From Hyaloraphidium curvatum (lineage: Eukaryota; Monoblepharomycota; Hyaloraphidiomycetes; Hyaloraphidiales; Hyaloraphidiaceae), in the NCBI GenBank assembly GCA_025558095.1, contig JAIVFI010000007.1, positions 682,001 through 746,000 of the forward strand: a DNA stretch of 64,000 nucleotides. The letters run 5' to 3'. A model generated the notes under the pieces. It ran no database searches. It was not told the DNA's origin and saw nothing but the letters and a program-made list of their open reading frames with translations. Both the position numbers and the translations under genes were made by a program. Below, piece by piece: positions 8,208 through 17,526 of this stretch. How positions within the stretch are numbered: position 1 is the first letter of the stretch; each line of letters opens with the position of its first letter.

Positions 8208-11126
8208 CTACAACCTTGCAACGCCTGCAAAGGAAGCAAGACCTGCCTCCTGTCTGGCTACAACACGAGCAGCATAGTACATCCCATGCGCATATGCAGC
8301 AGCAACCTTGTTTGCATCATGGGCAATGTATGACGTGAGGGAGAGCCAAATGATGGCAAGCCATGCATGATGCCGGACTGAGAAACACGCCAGTGCCTCG
8401 GATGGCCAGTCAGCAAGACCATCCTTGATGGTGGCATCTCCAGCTGCAGAAACAGGCAACCCGTACTGGACCGCAGAGTTTAGGGCATCGTATCCCGAAA
8501 GTGCATAGAGCACCTTGGCTTGGTCGTACTCAGGTGGGCCATAGATCGAAGTCTCCCCGAAGTAACCCCTTGGGTCAATAAGTGCAAGGTTCCTGCCGTC
8601 CTGGGACACGAGAACGTTGGAAAAATTGACGTCTCCATGGATCAGAGTGTAACCGGCATCGCGGGAGCCCGATCTCCAAGCAAGCACCGAATGACAGGCC
8701 GCTGCCACGGCGGCCACATCCCCGCCAAAGGGCAACGGTACGCCGTTCACGCTGCGGATGCCAAAGTGCCGCCAAATGGTCTCCACCGAGGCACAGCGGG
8801 ATATGACCTTGTCGAGCGCCTCGATGCGCAGGTCCCGGGCGGCTTGCTCGGGCGTGGGCTGCGACGGCGCCGGCACAGCGTGAAGCGGAGCAAGCAGGCC
8901 CAGCACGCGGCGAACGAGGTCGGCGGTACGCCTTGCACAGGGATCCCCATCCAGCCAGACTGCGACCGGGATGCCGTCGATGGCCTCCATGGTAAATGAG
9001 GCTGCAGCATCGTCGACATGCAGGATCCGAGGTGCGCGTATGTCCAGCTCCTTCACGGCGTCGTACCAGGCGAGCTCGCGTGCCTGCAGAGCCCGAGCAG
9101 GGTCCGTAAGCGCGGTCTTGCGCACTCCCGAGTCGCCGACACGTTCAACGCGGTTGAACGGTCGGCTGACCATGTCGTCGGCGCCGCCACGGGCGGCACC
9201 GGCTGCCTTTATGGCCGCGGCGTACTTTGCGGCGTCCCCAACATCGAGCAGACCGGGGAGAGCGACGGTCTCAAATGCACCAAAGTTGTCGACAAACACG
9301 TCGGCCACATCCTCGCCGTCCGTCCAGTGGCGGAGCCCGCGGAAACCGTGCACGAGGTACAGGCCGACAACGTTCCCGCCTCGGCCGTCGGGCAGCTTGT
9401 CCAGGCGCCCATCGCGAGCGAGGTAGCGGCACTGATCTCCGTGCACAAACACGGTCGTGTGCCGCTGTCCGAGGCACGTACGCAGAGCATCGGCTGAAGG
9501 AGCCTCGGGCACGATGTCGCCCCATGCAATCAGCAGGTTGGATCCCCAATCCTTGCGCCCCAGGGTGTGCGCCACCGTGGCGGCAGTGCCGTCAATGCGG
9601 TCGTACGTACGGATCTCGATGCTCCGGATGCCTCCGGCGGATGCATCGTTCTTTCGGGCCGCAAGGTAGGCGTCGGCGTAGAATTGCGTCAGATCGGCGT
9701 GAGCGGGTCGTACGATGATGATGGCTCGTTCGGTGACGGTGCCGTAAGCGTCCAGGATGTGGTCGAGCAACGGGCGTCCATCCAGCGGAACCAGGGGTTT
9801 AGGCACATCCTTCGTCATGGGATAGAGACGCGTGGCAGCCCCGCTTGCAACCAGCACGACTGCATCAACGGCGCGGGAGCTGCTCTTTCCAAGCAAGCCT
9901 GCGGGGTGCCTTCGCTGAAAGGTCGACGACGAGACCCCCTTTGCCTGGGCGACCGCGACACCGAGAACGTCCAGGAACGCCATCAATGCGGCCGAGGAGA
10001 CGGTAGGGGCCATGTTGATGTTGTCGATCTCGACGAATCCCTTCTCGCTCATGCAGGCCGAGAAGTCGCAGGCCGATGCCAGCGGCCCTCCCGGCTGCAG
10101 GGTGATGGCGACCTGCAGATTCCCGAAGCCCGCATCGCGTACGTAGCTGGCACATTTCACCAGCTCCTCCGTGGTGCCAGAGTTGGACACATATACGAGA
10201 AGATCGTCCGGAGCGATGCCGCCAAAGTCGCCGTGGAAGAGGTTGGGCACGCTCGCAGTCTGCGCTCGCAGCCCCATCGAAGTCCAGGTAGAAACCGACT
10301 TGGCAGCCACCAAGCCGCACTTGCCGATGCCGAGCAGATAGGTGTGGCCGCGACACGAGGCCACGAGAGGCACGAGCCACCGCAGGGCTGATCCACCCTG
10401 CTCGGGCTGCAGAACCTCGCGCAAAGCGCTTGTGTAGAGGCGCGCCGACCGCTCGACGAGCATTTTGATGGCAGGAGCCTTGCCGACGGCGAAGCGATCG
10501 AGGAGCTCCAGCCGAAGGTCGGCGAGAGACTTGACCGTCTTGACTGAATGATCAGCGGCACAAGCGGCCACGCAGCCGGCCGGGCACGACTCGACTGCGA
10601 TGCACGGCAAACCGGCCGCACGGGCAGCGGCGATACCCCGCGGCGTGTCTTCGACGGCGACGGCGGCGCGGGCTGCGGGGTCCAGGGCCAGGGCCCGCAC
10701 GAACCCCTCGGGAGAGGGCTTGGAGGCTTTGCACACATCGCGCGTGACGAATCGCTCGACGGCACGCAGCTCGGGGTGCGCGGCCTTGAGCGTGGCCAGC
10801 GACGCCGAGCTCGAGTGCGTCACGATGCACGTCTCGATGCCGGCCGCGGTGAGGGATCGCAGCAGTTCTCCCGCGCCTGGGGCCAGCGGCGGCGGCGAGC
10901 GGCGGAGGGCGGCGGCGTATGCGCGCGCCTTGGCGTCGCGCAGGCCCGGCAGGCCGCGGACCGACGGCGGCTCGACGGGCTCCGTCGCGTGCTGCATGGC
11001 GCAGTACTCTTCGGCGGTCAGCGCCGGGCGCCCGAACGACGCCAGCGCCTCATTGTACGCGGCGTGGTGCAGCTGCTCGCTCGCGATCAGCGTGCCGTCC
11101 AGGTCGAACAGCACGTAGTCGACCAT
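8208..11126 (-). CDS. Four-domain fusion: HAD phosphatase / KpsF-like SIS isomerase / sugar nucleotidyltransferase / APH-type kinase
   Basis: A 972-residue single-exon protein joining four enzyme domains. Residues 1-210 are a HAD phosphatase of the CbbY/beta-phosphoglucomutase type (FDLDGTLIASEQ, THSSSASL, K in SKPSPEGF, VEDTPRGIAAA). Residues about 220-415 are a SIS domain close to KpsF/GutQ arabinose-5-phosphate isomerases (LFHGDFGGIAPDDLL, SNSGTTEEL, MAPTVSSAALMAFLD, HPAGLLGK). Residues about 425-650 are an RmlA-like nucleotidyltransferase (ASGAATRLYPMT, KPLVPLDGRPLLDHIL). Residues about 660-950 are an aminoglycoside/choline-kinase-like phosphotransferase (LIHGDVNFSNVLV, then LALIDPRG). 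Together these could isomerise, dephosphorylate or phosphorylate, and nucleotidylate one sugar, as separate bacterial capsule or LPS enzymes do; the substrate is unknown. I chose the ATG at 11126 because it starts two codons before the HAD motif; an open frame continues upstream to 11348 but shows no conserved residues. Confidence 0.85.
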   Translation of the reverse strand: MVDYVLFDLDGTLIASEQLHHAAYNEALASFGRPALTAEEYCAMQHATEPVEPPSVRGLPGLRDAKARAYAAALRRSPPPLAPGAGELLRSLTAAGIETCIVTHSSSASLATLKAAHPELRAVERFVTRDVCKASKPSPEGFVRALALDPAARAAVAVEDTPRGIAAARAAGLPCIAVESCPAGCVAACAADHSVKTVKSLADLRLELLDRFAVGKAPAIKMLVERSARLYTSALREVLQPEQGGSALRWLVPLVASCRGHTYLLGIGKCGLVAAKSVSTWTSMGLRAQTASVPNLFHGDFGGIAPDDLLVYVSNSGTTEELVKCASYVRDAGFGNLQVAITLQPGGPLASACDFSACMSEKGFVEIDNINMAPTVSSAALMAFLDVLGVAVAQAKGVSSSTFQRRHPAGLLGKSSSRAVDAVVLVASGAATRLYPMTKDVPKPLVPLDGRPLLDHILDAYGTVTERAIIIVRPAHADLTQFYADAYLAARKNDASAGGIRSIEIRTYDRIDGTAATVAHTLGRKDWGSNLLIAWGDIVPEAPSADALRTCLGQRHTTVFVHGDQCRYLARDGRLDKLPDGRGGNVVGLYLVHGFRGLRHWTDGEDVADVFVDNFGAFETVALPGLLDVGDAAKYAAAIKAAGAARGGADDMVSRPFNRVERVGDSGVRKTALTDPARALQARELAWYDAVKELDIRAPRILHVDDAAASFTMEAIDGIPVAVWLDGDPCARRTADLVRRVLGLLAPLHAVPAPSQPTPEQAARDLRIEALDKVISRCASVETIWRHFGIRSVNGVPLPFGGDVAAVAAACHSVLAWRSGSRDAGYTLIHGDVNFSNVLVSQDGRNLALIDPRGYFGETSIYGPPEYDQAKVLYALSGYDALNSAVQYGLPVSAAGDATIKDGLADWPSEALACFSVRHHAWLAIIWLSLTSYIAHDANKVAAAYAHGMYYAARVVARQEAGLASFAGVARL

Positions 11127-11530
11127 TGGTCGCGGTGACTCGATGGGGATCGCGGTGACGAGTAGGTCCTTAGTACCGTTTACAGAATGAACGGAAGCCT
11201 CTGAGAAACCAACAACTAAGCCAACCACAATACCTCCCGGCATCCTGCTCGTACTACGGCGATTGGTTACGCCGACTCCGGAGCAATGAACCCTACCTCC
11301 ATTTGTTTTGGTTCCTGCTCCCGCCCGCCGGGGTCTTCTCAGTATCACTGATCGCCCGGAGAAACCGAGCCCGCGGATAGATGCCCCGCCCGATCAAAAC
11401 ATCATTGCATAGCTCAGTCGGGATCGGATCGGCCACGACCCTTGCTTTCGAGAGCGAACTCAAGATCGCAAGAGTTGACCGTTGAGCGGGATCGTCACAC
11501 ACACAGGAGTCGTTGGAGGGCCAAAAGACC
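11127..11530 (-). other. Fanzor 3' flank (possible guide-RNA region)
   Basis: About 400 bp lie between the Fanzor stop codon and the start of the fused sugar-phosphate gene; no gene is seen. In TnpB and Fanzor loci the guide (omega) RNA is normally transcribed from the 3' end of the nuclease gene into the transposon end, so this is where it should be sought. I cannot identify a transposon terminus or a conserved fold by eye. Confidence 0.25.
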
Positions 11531-14500
11531 CTAGTTGACGATGACACCCGCGCTCGCCGGATCGCGTCCCTCGAAGTTGGCCCTCCGCGTCGAGTAGAAC
11601 ACGGGAGGCCTGCCTCCGTGGAGGATCTCCGACAAGGCAATGGTGCGGATGTTGGTGGCAGCCATGACGTCCCTGCGGCCGAAGTGTCAGGAGCTGCGTA
11701 ACGAGAACCCAAGGCAACGAACCGATTCCAGCACTTGATCAAATAATCCGGATTTCTGCAATCCTTGATCTGGTAGTGCCCGTTCTTCGGGTGTTGTTTG
11801 CCGACCCTTTCCCAGCATGCCGCACAGATCTGCGACGTCATGTCTTCCTCCACGTCCTCGGTGACCGTGACGCCGCGGCGGCGCAGGATGCGCTTCAGCC
11901 ACGCCAGTGCCGACCCTGGCGTCGTTACGCCGCCGCGCATGTTGTGACGGAACCTGGCCTTGCCGAACGCAAGTATAAGGCGCTCCGCTTCGACGCCGCA
12001 GCCCTTGATGACCTTCTCGGCAACGGCTTCCTGCGCGGTGTGCTTGCCGATGTACCGGTCGAACCGAGACCGCCGGTGGACCTTTGTCCCGTAGAAGCCG
12101 ACGATCGTGGAGAGGTGCTTGAGACAGTGGTGGATGTACAGCTTGGTGTCCGCGACCGTGGAGGCCTTGGCGACGGGCGTGTCGCGCTCGATCTCGAGGA
12201 TGGACGGGTGCCGCTTCTTGCGCTGGTTTGCTTTCCACGTGTTGTTCTTGTACCGGGCGAGGTGGTAGTACTCGCCCGCGGAGATGCTGACGGCCTTGCT
12301 GTTGCCGTGGTGCTTGTCGTCCCCCGGCGTCGAGAGGCCCGTCGAAACCGTGAGGATGGCTGTGCTGCCGGGGTCGAGCCCGGCAACGGACATGCCGGGG
12401 ATCTTGATGTCGGAGAACGACGTGCCGGGCTGCTCCTCTGACGGCTTCCGCACGCGAACCGTGATCGAGGCCTGCACGGCGTTGGTGGAGAAGGAGTAGT
12501 CGAAGTGCCTCGACAGGTTCTTGGCGCCGCCGGTGTTGACCTTCTCCGGCCGGAAGAACATGCGCCACCAGTGCTCCGGATCCTCGGCTTCCGCGGCGAG
12601 GTAGTCGGCCAGCGAGGTGGGCTCCTGGCCGAGCCGCCGCTGCGCCACCTGGAGGAGCTGGTGAAGAGCGATGCGGTCGATGAGGATGTGCTTGGCTTCG
12701 GTCGAGAAGCGCGGGAGGACGTTGAAAGGCTTCACGAGCTTGTGGTTGTAGGGAAAGTTGCGGAGAGCGAACTTCCTCTCGCTCTTGCTTAAGTTCTCCG
12801 TCCACTGCACTAGCTTCTTGCGCAGCTCCTCGTGCTCCCGCTGGATGCGGAACAGGACGTCGAAGAACCTCTGCCAGTAGTACGCTACCCAGTACGCGCT
12901 GAGGTAGAGACCCTTGAGCAGGTCGTCGCGCAGTTCGGTGTAGACGTCGCGGCAGATCTCCAGGAGCAGCGGGTCGGTCGTGACCTTGTCGTAGAGCTCG
13001 TTGTTAGGCAGCGTGAAGGGTCGGTTCGTGTTGGCGGGGTGCTCCCTCGGATCCCAGAACTTCAGGCTGTTGACAAAGTGGGTCGCGATGGCCGTGGTTT
13101 CACCCTTGGTGAGCGTACGGCCCTGGTTTGGTTGCTGGGGGCCAAAACGACCGTGCTTGTGCAGCCGGATGCGAATCCTGCAGATCGTCCACGCGCGCAC
13201 CCGATCGTGCAGGTTTTCCTTCACCGAGTTCATGGCAGCCGTCACGTAGCCTTGCGAAGCGGTCCGCATGATCTGGCCGAGGCCAATCCGTGAGGTCCGC
13301 TTGTAACCATGACGAGCAGCTCGTTTGACGCAGCCCAGCCATTCCGTGTCGCGGAACGTGTTCAGAAGCGGCACCAGAGTATCGGCGTGGTCTTCGTCGC
13401 CGTCGAGTGGCGCCGCCACGGCGAAGAAGGCGTTCAGGCCGAGGCTCATGTCCAGGTGAGGGTACCGAAGGTCCCCTCCCAGTAGCCGCAAGTCGCGCAC
13501 GTACTTGAAGAAGAGGTCCATGAACAGAGACTTTTCGAACGAAAGCTTCGTGAACCGCCCGATGGCATCCTCGATGACCTCGTAGAGCGTGGCAGCTAGT
13601 TCCTCCTCTGGGCTCGCGGGTTCCCGCGCCGTCCGGTCCCCATACCTCAAGAACTTTTGGAACGCCATAACAACGGTCCTCTGGGCAGACTGCGGGCCCA
13701 TGAGCTCGTCCAGCGCCTCCTTGGGCGTGAGCTTCTTCAGATCGTTGATGTTGAACACGCAGGCCCCGGCGGTAACCTTCGAGTGACCCCTTTGTCCGCA
13801 GCCGTTGGCGCTCGTGTGGCACGCAGACATGTAGTGCACGTGCTCCTTGGCCCGGTGCTCAAACGATCCGCACTGCGAACAGTACAGAGGCTCTACCCCG
13901 CCGTGCGCCGCGCGCGTGTGGCCCAGCGAGCCGCAGTGAACGAGGAAAGGCCGGCAACCGTTGGGCTCCTCTGCGGAAACGAAGCTATGCTTGTGCTCGA
14001 GCACGTGGTCCTCGTACGAGATCAGGGGGAACCACGAGTACAGCACGTTCTCGGAAAGGAAGCCATTTGCGACCATCTCCCACAGTTCCTCCTTTGAACG
14101 CGACGCCCAGATCCTCCCGGTGCACACGAGGGCGTCGCAAGGATGCGCGTGGGCGATGTCGCCATGGTCAAGCTCGCCACACGTGCCGCAGACCGAGTGG
14201 AAATCTTCGTCGTGGTCGAGCGTGTTGAGCGGGTCGCAGTGCGGGCACATGAAAGGCATGCGGGGATCGGGCCGCTTCAGATGTTCCTTGGTGTTGTGGT
14301 AGACGCTCCCGCAGGGAAATAACTGGCAGCCGCTCCCGTCGCCGTGACCGGTATCCCAATGATCAGTGTTTCCGTGACCGGTATCTCAATGATCAGTGTT
14401 TCCGCAAAGCAGGGCGGGGCAACCGGTGGGCACGTTGGCCTGCTCCAGGTGGGCGGAGTACTCCGGCGGCAGGGCCGCCTGGGCGGCGGCGGCGGCGGCA

Positions 14501-14853
14501 TCGTAGCCCTTCTTCTTCGGCTTCTTCGGTGGCGGAGGCTCTGCCGCGGCGCCCTCGCCGTCCGACAAGGGAGGAGACCGTGCCCGCTCCTTGCCTTTTG
14601 GCGTTGCCTTGGGCTGCTGCTTCTTTGTTGTTGACTTCTTGGCCACCGACTTCGTTGGCGGCGCGGAGTCCGAGTCGTCCCCCCCGGACTCGGAATCGGA
14701 CGACTCGTCGAGCGGAAGCTGTGCCGTGACGTCGATCTCGTCCTCCTTGGCTATTCCTCGAGCTGGTCGCTTCTTCGCCGGGTCCTTTGACGACGCTTTG
14801 CCCGCATCGCTGTCAGATTCCTTATCCGGAGTCCGTCTCCTCTTGGGCCCCAT
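11531..14853 (-). CDS. Fanzor (TnpB-like RNA-guided endonuclease), intron-containing, with one premature stop
   Basis: Eukaryotic TnpB homologue. Numbered from the internal Met at 14259: RuvC-I is VAGLDPGSTAILTVS (Asp629). The RuvC-II glutamate lies in the Fanzor-type position VEEDMTSQICAAC (Glu804/805), directly before a zinc finger made of C812, C815, C834 and C843. The frame would then run off, but a 50-nt GT-AG intron (11673-11722, branch CTGAC) restores CWNRDVMAATNIRTIAL, the RuvC-III RDVnAa.N motif with its catalytic Asp847, and ends at a TAG at 11531. The N-terminus has repeated zinc-knuckle motifs (CPHC, CGTC, CSQC, CGQRGH). The same frame continues upstream to Met 14853, with a lysine/arginine-rich nuclear-localisation-like start (MGPKRRRTPDKES). 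It is interrupted once, by TGA at 14386-14388, inside a duplicated 30-bp unit whose other copy reads TGG. The protein would be about 1,090 residues if that stop is bypassed, or about 930 from 14259. Confidence 0.88.
11673..11722 (-). other. 50-nt intron in the Fanzor gene
   Basis: The donor is GTTCGT and the acceptor GCCGCAG, with CTGAC 14 nt before the acceptor. Splicing joins TGGAATCG to GGACGTC and gives the peptide W-N-R-D-V-M-A-A-T-N, the conserved RuvC-III signature. Unspliced, the frame reads into unrelated sequence and loses the catalytic aspartate. Confidence 0.85.
14342..14401. repeat. Two-copy 30-bp tandem repeat inside the Fanzor N-terminal region
   Basis: Two adjacent 30-bp units (14342-14371 and 14372-14401) differ at one base. 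The unit is a whole number of codons, so the duplication keeps the frame. On the minus strand one copy reads NTDHWDTGHG and the other NTDH-stop-DTGHG, because TGG has become TGA. Confidence 0.85.
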
Positions 14854-14958
14854 GTCACTGCTATTGCAAACAATGTTAGAGCTCGATTGATCCTCGTCGA
14901 CGGCCGAGGGAACGGACCTCGATGCGGTGACTTGGGCAGGGGTCGAGGTCGGAGGCAA

Positions 14959-15335
14959 AGGCGGCTCTAGTCACCAGCGTCCTGGAGGAGGTGCGAAGGA
15001 ACGAGGGCGAGGTCAGCATCGCGCACTTCGCGAACCGTGTACTTGCGGCCCACCTAGACCCGGCTGGTGCAGTGGATGGCCATGCGGCCGGCGAGGCGGA
15101 CTCGGACTCGGCACCCGAATGCCATGCCGGCGGAGAGCGAAGCGGGCGCAGACTACCGACGTCTGAAAGAAAGAAGGTCAGCGGCTTCGTCGGAGGCAAT
15201 CCCGAGTGGAGCTCACCAACGAGCTGCAGGAATTGTGAATGAGGTTGTGCTGACCGGGGGCTCGCCTGGCTCGAGCACGGATCCCCACCGCGAATCCCGT
15301 CAATCCTTGCACCCCCGGTTTCTTGAGGCCGGCAC
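14959..15335. other. Intergenic region, nothing recognised
   Basis: This lies between the divergent Fanzor gene and the unknown gene to its right. Open frames here are short and show no family motif, and no clear transposon end or repeat is visible. It may hold the Fanzor promoter or left transposon boundary. Confidence 0.4.
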
Positions 15336-16173
15336 ATGGCTTTTCCCCTGGCATTGGCCGGTCCTCGGGATTTTCTTTCCATAGACCACTTCATTCGGGT
15401 GCGTTGGGGCGCCCTGGTCTACGATCCCACCGTGCACGGGACTGTGCACAACTTTCTTCAAAACTTTGGCGTCTTCGGCCCCTTGCAGTGGGCCCTCATA
15501 CCTTCTCTAGCGGTCTTCAATCCAGCATACAACCCTTTTTGGTGGCTGCCAATGCCTCCCTGGTTCCCCTTGCACGCAATGAATAGGGTGCTCCATGGAA
15601 ACATCCTGATGGCGCAGCCCGTCGGTCCGGCAGTTAAGAAAATGAATGTGATCAATATGGGGATGAACCATGGAATGCAATCGGGATCCATCGGACGCTA
15701 CTTCCAGATCGCCAACGGTGATACAACCAACATGGTCAACAGGGAGTTCCGGGCGCTTGGCAATGCCATCATGAACGGACTGGCGCCCCACATCCTTGCC
15801 ATATTGCTCATACCTGGACATCAAGGCACGCCCGGGTTTCCGCCTGCACAGGCGGTCATCAAGGTCTTCTGCCAGAACGTCTTCAACGGACCCGCCCTCT
15901 GGCAGTGCGTAAGCAATCATCGATCGAGACCTCTACTACTGACTTCATATCTCGACCAGGACGGTTCAAAACATCGACGCAATACCCATTCTGATGCACT
16001 TTCGGTACCTGAGGATCAAGCCTCTGATCATCGACTTCATCGGCCAGAATTCCGGAACCGCCTTCCCCGACCACCGGGCTGACGACGCTGACGATCGACG
16101 TGCGCTTCCAGCTCGGCAATTTGGTAGTTGTTGTTTAGCTTATGGTGGAGACAGAGATAGAGCGTCAGAATGA
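15336..16173 (+). CDS. Unknown protein, two exons
   Basis: I do not recognise this protein. Exons 15336-15904 and 15960-16173 are joined across a 55-nt intron (donor GTGCGT, branch CTGAC, acceptor CCAG) to give about 260 residues. The join produces the smooth sequence ALWQTVQNIDAIPILMHFRYL, whereas the unspliced frame turns into low-quality sequence. The protein is rich in Trp, Pro, Met and Asn (WWLPMPPWF, VINMGMNHGMQ) and has no clear signal peptide or membrane segment. The C-terminus is uncertain: a second frame after 16050 reads TTLTIDVRFQLGNLVVVV before a stop at 16136-16138, so another small intron or a frameshift is possible. The GT14 gene follows on the same strand. Confidence 0.5.
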
Positions 16174-16320
16174 TATGCAGTGGTTAGGAATTCAAGGGCC
16201 TGCTTTAGGCAGTGATATAGAACTTCTTTTGGCACAGAGTCCCGGTTGTTTTGAATATACCTCAAATACAGTATTTTGAGTTGATCGGGTTCCCGCCTCG
16301 GGCTCGCGATCGCCACGCCC

Positions 16321-17469
16321 ATGGTGACGCCGAACTTCGCGCGGGGCCTGCTCGTGCTCGGGGCGACCGCGGCTGTGGCGCTGTTGGCGACACGGGCAGC
16401 GCTGGCGCCCGTAACAGGGCCGGCAGCATGCACGCCGTGTGTCGCGTCGCCGCCTTCGCCGGACGTTGCACCTCGCGCCCCCGCCGCCGGCGGCACGCGC
16501 CCCGTCTTCGCCTACCATGTTCAGGCGTCGCGCGAGAACGTTGCGAGCGTTCCCCGCCTGATCCGCGCCATTCATGCCCCCGAGAACGACTACCTCTTGC
16601 ACGTTGACGCCAAGGGGATCGGGAGCCCCGGCGAGGTCGCGCTGCGCGCTCTCGTCGCCAGCGAACCATACTCCCGCAACGTGCGCATCATGGATAGCGC
16701 CTTTGTTGCTTACAGGGGGATTTCGATGGTCCTCACGACGTTCGACGCGCTGGTCGAACTCGTGGAAACCTCGCGGACGTGGACACACTTCGTGTATTTG
16801 TCCGGGAGTGATTACCCCCTCATCTCGCAGGAGCAACTGGCAGCGGCGCTGGAGGAAGCGTCGCGCGATGCGGCAAACAAGACGCTGGAGGTCAGCTTCG
16901 TCAGCACTTTTGGAGCTCTCGCTACGCGCTGGAAACATCTGGCGGTGGATCCGGCACTCTGGGGGTTGAACCTGTCGTTGCATGAGATCTACGGGTCGGA
17001 AATTCCGTTTGCGCCGCCGCTACCCGTCGGATACGGCTCCGCGTACGGGGTGCTGTCGCGGGCGGCATGTGAGGCGTTGGCGCGATCGCGCGAGGCCCGC
17101 AGGCTGCTGGTGATGATGGGCGGCATGACGGAGCCAGCAGAGAGCTTCTTCCAGACCTTCTTCGAATGGACGCGGGAGGGGAAGGAGCTCGGAGCCCTGC
17201 GTGCCCTCGACGATCTTCGGTACTGGGAGCAGCCCATGGACAGTCAGCATCAGAAGTACCTGGAAACGCAGGACCAGCTGGCAAAGGCGCTGGGTTCCGG
17301 GGCGCCGTTTGCGCGCAAGTTTGCCCCGGACAGCAAGCTCCTCGACCAGATAGACGCGCTGAGCGCGCAGGAGCGGGCGGCCGTGGCAGTGCGGGTGCTT
17401 GGTCGGATGAAGCGAGCTGTATCCAATCTTCCGGCGTACGGGCGGCGCGATACAGTGCCGGGGGGCTGA
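16321..17469 (+). CDS. GT14-family (core-2/I-branching or xylosyltransferase-like) glycosyltransferase
   Basis: A 382-residue type II membrane glycosyltransferase of the Golgi/ER lumen type. An N-terminal hydrophobic anchor (residues 8-28) precedes a Pro/Ala-rich stem. The catalytic domain has the GT14 landmarks: FAYHVQASRENVASVPRLIRAIH near the start, YLLHVDAK, FVYLSGSDYPLIS (the LSG.D.P motif), GYGSAYGVLSRAACEAL, and the acidic PAESFFQTFFEW block. Family members transfer GlcNAc or xylose to glycans or proteoglycan cores; the donor and acceptor here cannot be read from sequence. The gene is intronless and ends only 57 bp before the FERM-like gene on the same strand. Confidence 0.85.
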   Translation: MVTPNFARGLLVLGATAAVALLATRAALAPVTGPAACTPCVASPPSPDVAPRAPAAGGTRPVFAYHVQASRENVASVPRLIRAIHAPENDYLLHVDAKGIGSPGEVALRALVASEPYSRNVRIMDSAFVAYRGISMVLTTFDALVELVETSRTWTHFVYLSGSDYPLISQEQLAAALEEASRDAANKTLEVSFVSTFGALATRWKHLAVDPALWGLNLSLHEIYGSEIPFAPPLPVGYGSAYGVLSRAACEALARSREARRLLVMMGGMTEPAESFFQTFFEWTREGKELGALRALDDLRYWEQPMDSQHQKYLETQDQLAKALGSGAPFARKFAPDSKLLDQIDALSAQERAAVAVRVLGRMKRAVSNLPAYGRRDTVPGG

Positions 17470-17526
17470 AGTGGTAAAAAGAGTTCCCCGGCCGGCCCCA
17501 GCCCACCCCCGCTCCCCTGAATCACA

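Noticed and set aside
11127-11348. Extending the four-domain enzyme upstream to 11348
   Set aside because: The extra 74 codons are low-quality sequence starting inside the Fanzor 3' flank; the HAD motif begins immediately after the ATG at 11126.
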